A stretch of DNA of 40,597 nucleotides from a virus, in the IMG/VR virus record IMGVR_UViG_3300033148_006233, positions 1-40,597 of that record; one strand, written 5' to 3'. This document shows, one piece after another, positions 38,254 through 40,597 of the stretch (position 1 is its first letter; the number at the start of each line of letters is the position of its first letter). The notes beneath the pieces were generated by a model, which saw nothing but the letters and a program-made list of their open reading frames with translations, was not told the DNA's origin and made no database searches. Made by a program: the position numbers and the translations under genes.

Positions 38254-38901
38254 ATGGGATGGAAAGCAAAAGATCCAATAGCATGGAAGAAAAATATAAG
38301 TAAAGCACAAAAAAAAAGATATGAAAATTCAACACCTTGGAATAAGGGGAAAAAATGGGGCGAAAAGACTAAACAGAAAATGAGAGAGGCACAGAAAACC
38401 AAACATCCAAATGTAATTAAAGCCAAAGAATACGAAAATCTATCTGAAAAAGAAGTAAGAAAACTCTTTGAGGGGTGGAAAAATTCAACAATAAGTTTAG
38501 TTTCTTATGGGAAAGAATTACATAAATCTCCAATTAAATTAAAAGAAATATTTAAAAAATATTTTAATGATGAGTATCAAATACATTCAGATAATTTATG
38601 TTGTAATGCAAAGAGATATAAAAAAGGCAGACAATTTGAGTATTTGGTAATGGATAGAAAAAGAAAACAAGGATTTTTTTGTATGAGGAGTGCTGGGAGT
38701 AAAGGTTTTGCAGATGTAATAGCAATTAAAAAAGGAAGGATAGAATTTATCCAAGTAAAGATGGGATGTTCTATGCAAAAGTTAGAAAGAGAGGGATTAA
38801 TCAGATTAGCAGAGAGTGTAGGAGCAATTCCTTTATTTATTCAGAAAATTGGGAGGGGAAAAATTAGAGAAATTGATGCGAGGGAGATTAAACAGAGGTG
38901 A
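38254..38901 (+). CDS. NUMOD3 fused to an Hjc/VRR-NUC-like nuclease
   Basis: 215 aa. The N-terminal STPWNKGKKWGEKTKQKMREA (residues 26-46) is NUMOD3. Residues 60-105 look helix-turn-helix-like. Residues 125-215 are a PD-(D/E)XK domain of archaeal Hjc type: G-R-Q-F-E129, RSAGSKGFAD154VIAI, F-I-Q167-V-K169, where Q replaces the usual E, a variant seen in several nuclease subfamilies. NUMOD3 normally partners with GIY-YIG, HNH or EDxHD nucleases. Here it may direct a resolvase-like nuclease to a fixed site, a possible new homing class. Confidence 0.8.
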   Translation: MGWKAKDPIAWKKNISKAQKKRYENSTPWNKGKKWGEKTKQKMREAQKTKHPNVIKAKEYENLSEKEVRKLFEGWKNSTISLVSYGKELHKSPIKLKEIFKKYFNDEYQIHSDNLCCNAKRYKKGRQFEYLVMDRKRKQGFFCMRSAGSKGFADVIAIKKGRIEFIQVKMGCSMQKLEREGLIRLAESVGAIPLFIQKIGRGKIREIDAREIKQR

Positions 38902-38982
38902 AGAGGACAAATTATATACAAGGAGTTCAAATAAGATCTTAAAAAAAGAAGAGAAAAGATTAATCCCAGAGCAATCGAAAGA

Positions 38983-38990
38983 TTTAAATA
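38983..38990 (+). promoter_or_regulatory. TATA-like box of the regulator operon
   Basis: TTTAAATA preceded by CGAAAGA (BRE-like), centred about 25 bases before ATG 39012, with no ribosome-binding site. Leaderless start expected. Confidence 0.65.
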
Positions 38991-39011
38991 AGACTATATA
39001 CCTATAATTAT

Positions 39012-39245
39012 ATGGAAAAAGTGGTAAGAAAAAAAGATCCTTCAATCACGAGGAAGAATATCCATGTTGCTACATTCAAGAGGGTGGAAGAGTTCTTGAA
39101 GGCTCAAATTGAACCTGTGTTTCCGTCCGAGATAGTGAACCAACTGTCAGTGGATTATAATTCTTTAAAAATTGCGTTGGAGATGCTCTCAATCAAGAGG
39201 GAAACTGACGGGAGAATATCTTTAGAAGGAGGAGAAAATGTTTAG
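39012..39245 (+). CDS. 77-aa winged-helix-like regulator
   Basis: VEEFLKAQIEPVFPSEIVNQLSVDYNSLKIALEML, then IKRETDGRISLEG, reads as three helices and a wing. First gene of an operon with its own promoter, next to another wing-helix protein. Likely transcription regulator. Confidence 0.6.
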   Translation: MEKVVRKKDPSITRKNIHVATFKRVEEFLKAQIEPVFPSEIVNQLSVDYNSLKIALEMLSIKRETDGRISLEGGENV

Positions 39246-39510
39246 ATTTTTTGCGAACAAGAGGTACTTCAAGCTTTTTTTTAGTATAGACAAAAAGAAT
39301 ATAAAAGATCTTAGTAGGAATCACGGAACTGTTAGCCATTTGTCGACGGTTACTGATCAGTTCGTTAAAGAGGGGTTGATCACAAAGGAAGCAAAAGGTC
39401 GGGAAGTGGAAATTAAGCTGACCGAGGACGGAAAAAAATTAATGAAGATCTTGAGGGAGTTTGATGATTTTGCCAATAAGCAAATAAACAAAATAAAAAA
39501 CAGAGGTTAA
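39238..39510 (+). CDS. MarR-like winged-helix protein
   Basis: 90 aa. DLSRNHGTVSHLSTVTDQFVKEGLITKEAKGREVEIKLTEDG is a clear helix-turn-helix with wing, followed by a C-terminal helix for dimerisation. GGAGGAG stands before the ATG. Overlaps the previous gene by 8 bases. Confidence 0.75.
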   Translation: MFRFFANKRYFKLFFSIDKKNIKDLSRNHGTVSHLSTVTDQFVKEGLITKEAKGREVEIKLTEDGKKLMKILREFDDFANKQINKIKNRG

Positions 39511-39511
39511 T

Positions 39512-39940
39512 ATGGAAAAAGAAGAACCAAAGATAACTGAAACAACGACTTTTGACGAGAGAAGAAAAATTTTGATACACAAATCAGAGGAAGAAAAAGA
39601 TAATGATTTGGGGCATTTGGTGATAAAAACAAAGGCAGAGATCCATGAGGAGGGGATAAAGAAGACCCTTAAAAATCTTGAGAAGCAGAAGAAGAATCTC
39701 AAGGAGAGCATAAAAAGCTTTGAGGAAGTTTTGGAGCCAGCGCCGAAGATGAACCCAGAATTGGAGAAACTAGAAAAGGATCTACGGATACTGCAATTGA
39801 TCAAACACAAGAAAAATGCCACAAAAGAAAGCATAAAGAAGGAAGAGGAACAGTTAAAAAATTGCAGGGAAGATCTCAATAAAGTTGAAAAAGACCTAAA
39901 GAATATAAAACAAGCAATAGGATCAAGATTGAAAATTTAA
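39512..39940 (+). CDS. 142-aa coiled-coil protein
   Basis: Lys/Glu-rich heptads over residues about 40-142 (KTLKNLEKQKKNLKESIKSFEEV; LNKVEKDLKNIKQAIG). One base from the previous stop, so same transcript as the two regulators. Unknown role. Confidence 0.6.
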   Translation: MEKEEPKITETTTFDERRKILIHKSEEEKDNDLGHLVIKTKAEIHEEGIKKTLKNLEKQKKNLKESIKSFEEVLEPAPKMNPELEKLEKDLRILQLIKHKKNATKESIKKEEEQLKNCREDLNKVEKDLKNIKQAIGSRLKI

Positions 39941-39941
39941 A

Positions 39942-40061
39942 ATGCAAATAACAGTATGGGAATGGATATTAATAACAGGAGCAATTATATTTATATTCCC
40001 TTTAATAAGAAAAGTGACAGGATTACTTTGGGGGATTATTTATGAGAGGTTTGAAATATGA
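39942..40061 (+). CDS. 39-aa membrane peptide
   Basis: One span (WEWILITGAIIFIFPLI) then a basic linker and an amphipathic end. Its stop overlaps the next start (ATGA). Confidence 0.5.
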   Translation: MQITVWEWILITGAIIFIFPLIRKVTGLLWGIIYERFEI

Positions 40062-40402
40062 AAGAAGAACAAAGAGAAAGTGAATTTGGAAAAGGATTGA
40101 CATATTGTTTAGGACTATTTTTATGTCATTCAGAAAGAGATTATAATTCTATAGAAGATGATTTACAACATGAATTATGGTTTAATGGAGCAGGAGACCA
40201 TTTATTTGAATTGGTTATTCCAAAAAACTTATCAATAAAATTAAAAAATCGTTTAAAGAAATTACAAAAAAATGTATTGAATTGGAGAATGTCAAATGCA
40301 ACAAAAAATGATAAAGTTTGGGCAATACAAGAAGCAAAAGAATTATTAAGATTAATTGATGAATTTTATGGTATTAAAACAATAAAAGGGAGTTGGGAAT
40401 GA
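40058..40402 (+). CDS. 114-aa hypothetical phage-type protein
   Basis: Starts MKEEQRESEFGKGLTYCLGLFLCHSE and has a helical C-terminus (VWAIQEAKELLRLIDEFYG). This form is seen in small accessory proteins of tailed phages, without known function. Overlaps the junction-spanning gene by 4 bases. Confidence 0.6.
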   Translation: MKEEQRESEFGKGLTYCLGLFLCHSERDYNSIEDDLQHELWFNGAGDHLFELVIPKNLSIKLKNRLKKLQKNVLNWRMSNATKNDKVWAIQEAKELLRLIDEFYGIKTIKGSWE

Positions 40403-40597
40403 AAGAAGAAAATAAAACTTTGAAGGATTTCAATTTTAAGGGAGGAACAAGTAAAGTTGGAGATTTAGTTTTAAAAAGTGAATTAAAACAAGAAGCAATT
40501 AAGTGGGTTAAATCAAAATCGAAAATAATTAAACCAGTTTTTGGCGAAGAAGGATTATTATGGGCTATCATGCCCCAAAATGAAATGTGGATTGACG
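40399..40597 (+). CDS. N-terminal part of the 93-aa junction-spanning protein
   Basis: ATG 40399 overlaps the previous stop. The frame runs to the window end and continues from base 115 after the 114-bp repeat, stopping at 197. Starts MKEENKTLKDFNFKGG. See the entry at 1-197. Confidence 0.85.
   Translation, partial: MKEENKTLKDFNFKGGTSKVGDLVLKSELKQEAIKWVKSKSKIIKPVFGEEGLLWAIMPQNEMWID
40484..40597. repeat. 114-bp terminal direct repeat (right copy)
   Basis: Exact copy of bases 1-114; see that entry. Confidence 0.97.

Noticed and set aside
1-40597. Bacterial host
   Set aside because: GGAGG sites would allow it, but TATA-type boxes at fixed distance, leaderless starts and lack of an endolysin favour an archaeon. 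Not excluded.

Overview
The window is a complete, AT-rich viral genome of the head-tail (siphovirus-like, Caudoviricetes) type, most probably infecting an archaeon. The first 114 bases are repeated exactly at the end (1-114 = 40484-40597), and a 93-codon gene reads through the join, so the molecule is circular or circularly permuted, with about 40,483 unique bases. Every supported gene is on the + strand. The case for an archaeal host is indirect. AT-rich TATA-like boxes (TTTAAATA, TTTATAAA) lie about 23-27 nt before many ATG codons and before the tRNA-like gene, which is the spacing of leaderless archaeal transcripts. No peptidoglycan-degrading endolysin is recognisable, the surface proteins are full of N-X-S/T sequons, and one nuclease resembles archaeal Hjc. 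Strong GGAGG ribosome-binding sites precede other genes.

Layout. (1) 1-7.5 kb is the accessory region: a Tat-exported trypsin-like protease with two small membrane proteins, a train of very small overlapping genes joined by a recurring stop/start junction, a Dam-like adenine methyltransferase, a deoxyribosyltransferase-like protein, a PD-(D/E)XK-like protein, an HExxH metalloprotein and a calcineurin-like phosphoesterase. (2) 7.5-18 kb is packaging and head: TerS, TerL, a portal fused to a MuF domain, a protease-scaffold gene with an internal scaffold start, an HK97-fold major capsid protein, small virion proteins, a beta-helix protein and a head-tail adaptor. (3) 18-23 kb holds two large sequon-rich exported or membrane-anchored proteins. 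(4) 23-32.8 kb is neck and tail: connector and tail-completion proteins, a major tail protein that seems to start at ATA, a tail-assembly chaperone with a -1 frameshift site, a short tape measure, baseplate and fibre proteins, and two membrane proteins. (5) 32.8-40.6 kb is the control region: a palindromic promoter, a candidate group I intron, small winged-helix regulators, a single-strand annealing/SSB-like protein, a SWIM-like zinc protein, a tRNA-like gene with competing hairpins behind it, and a cluster of homing-type nucleases.

The structural genes form one co-directional late block. Most homing endonuclease genes (16.5, 23.7, 37.0, 37.7 and 38.3 kb) look like independent insertions, each with its own promoter-like box. 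No DNA polymerase, primase, replicative helicase or integrase is recognisable, so replication depends on the host or on an unrecognised initiator. The points most worth following are the candidate group I intron (about 33746-33970), the possible ATA start of the major tail protein, the Tat-protease/membrane-protein set as a possible archaeal lysis or entry module, the NUMOD3-Hjc-like fusion nuclease, and the tRNA-like locus.
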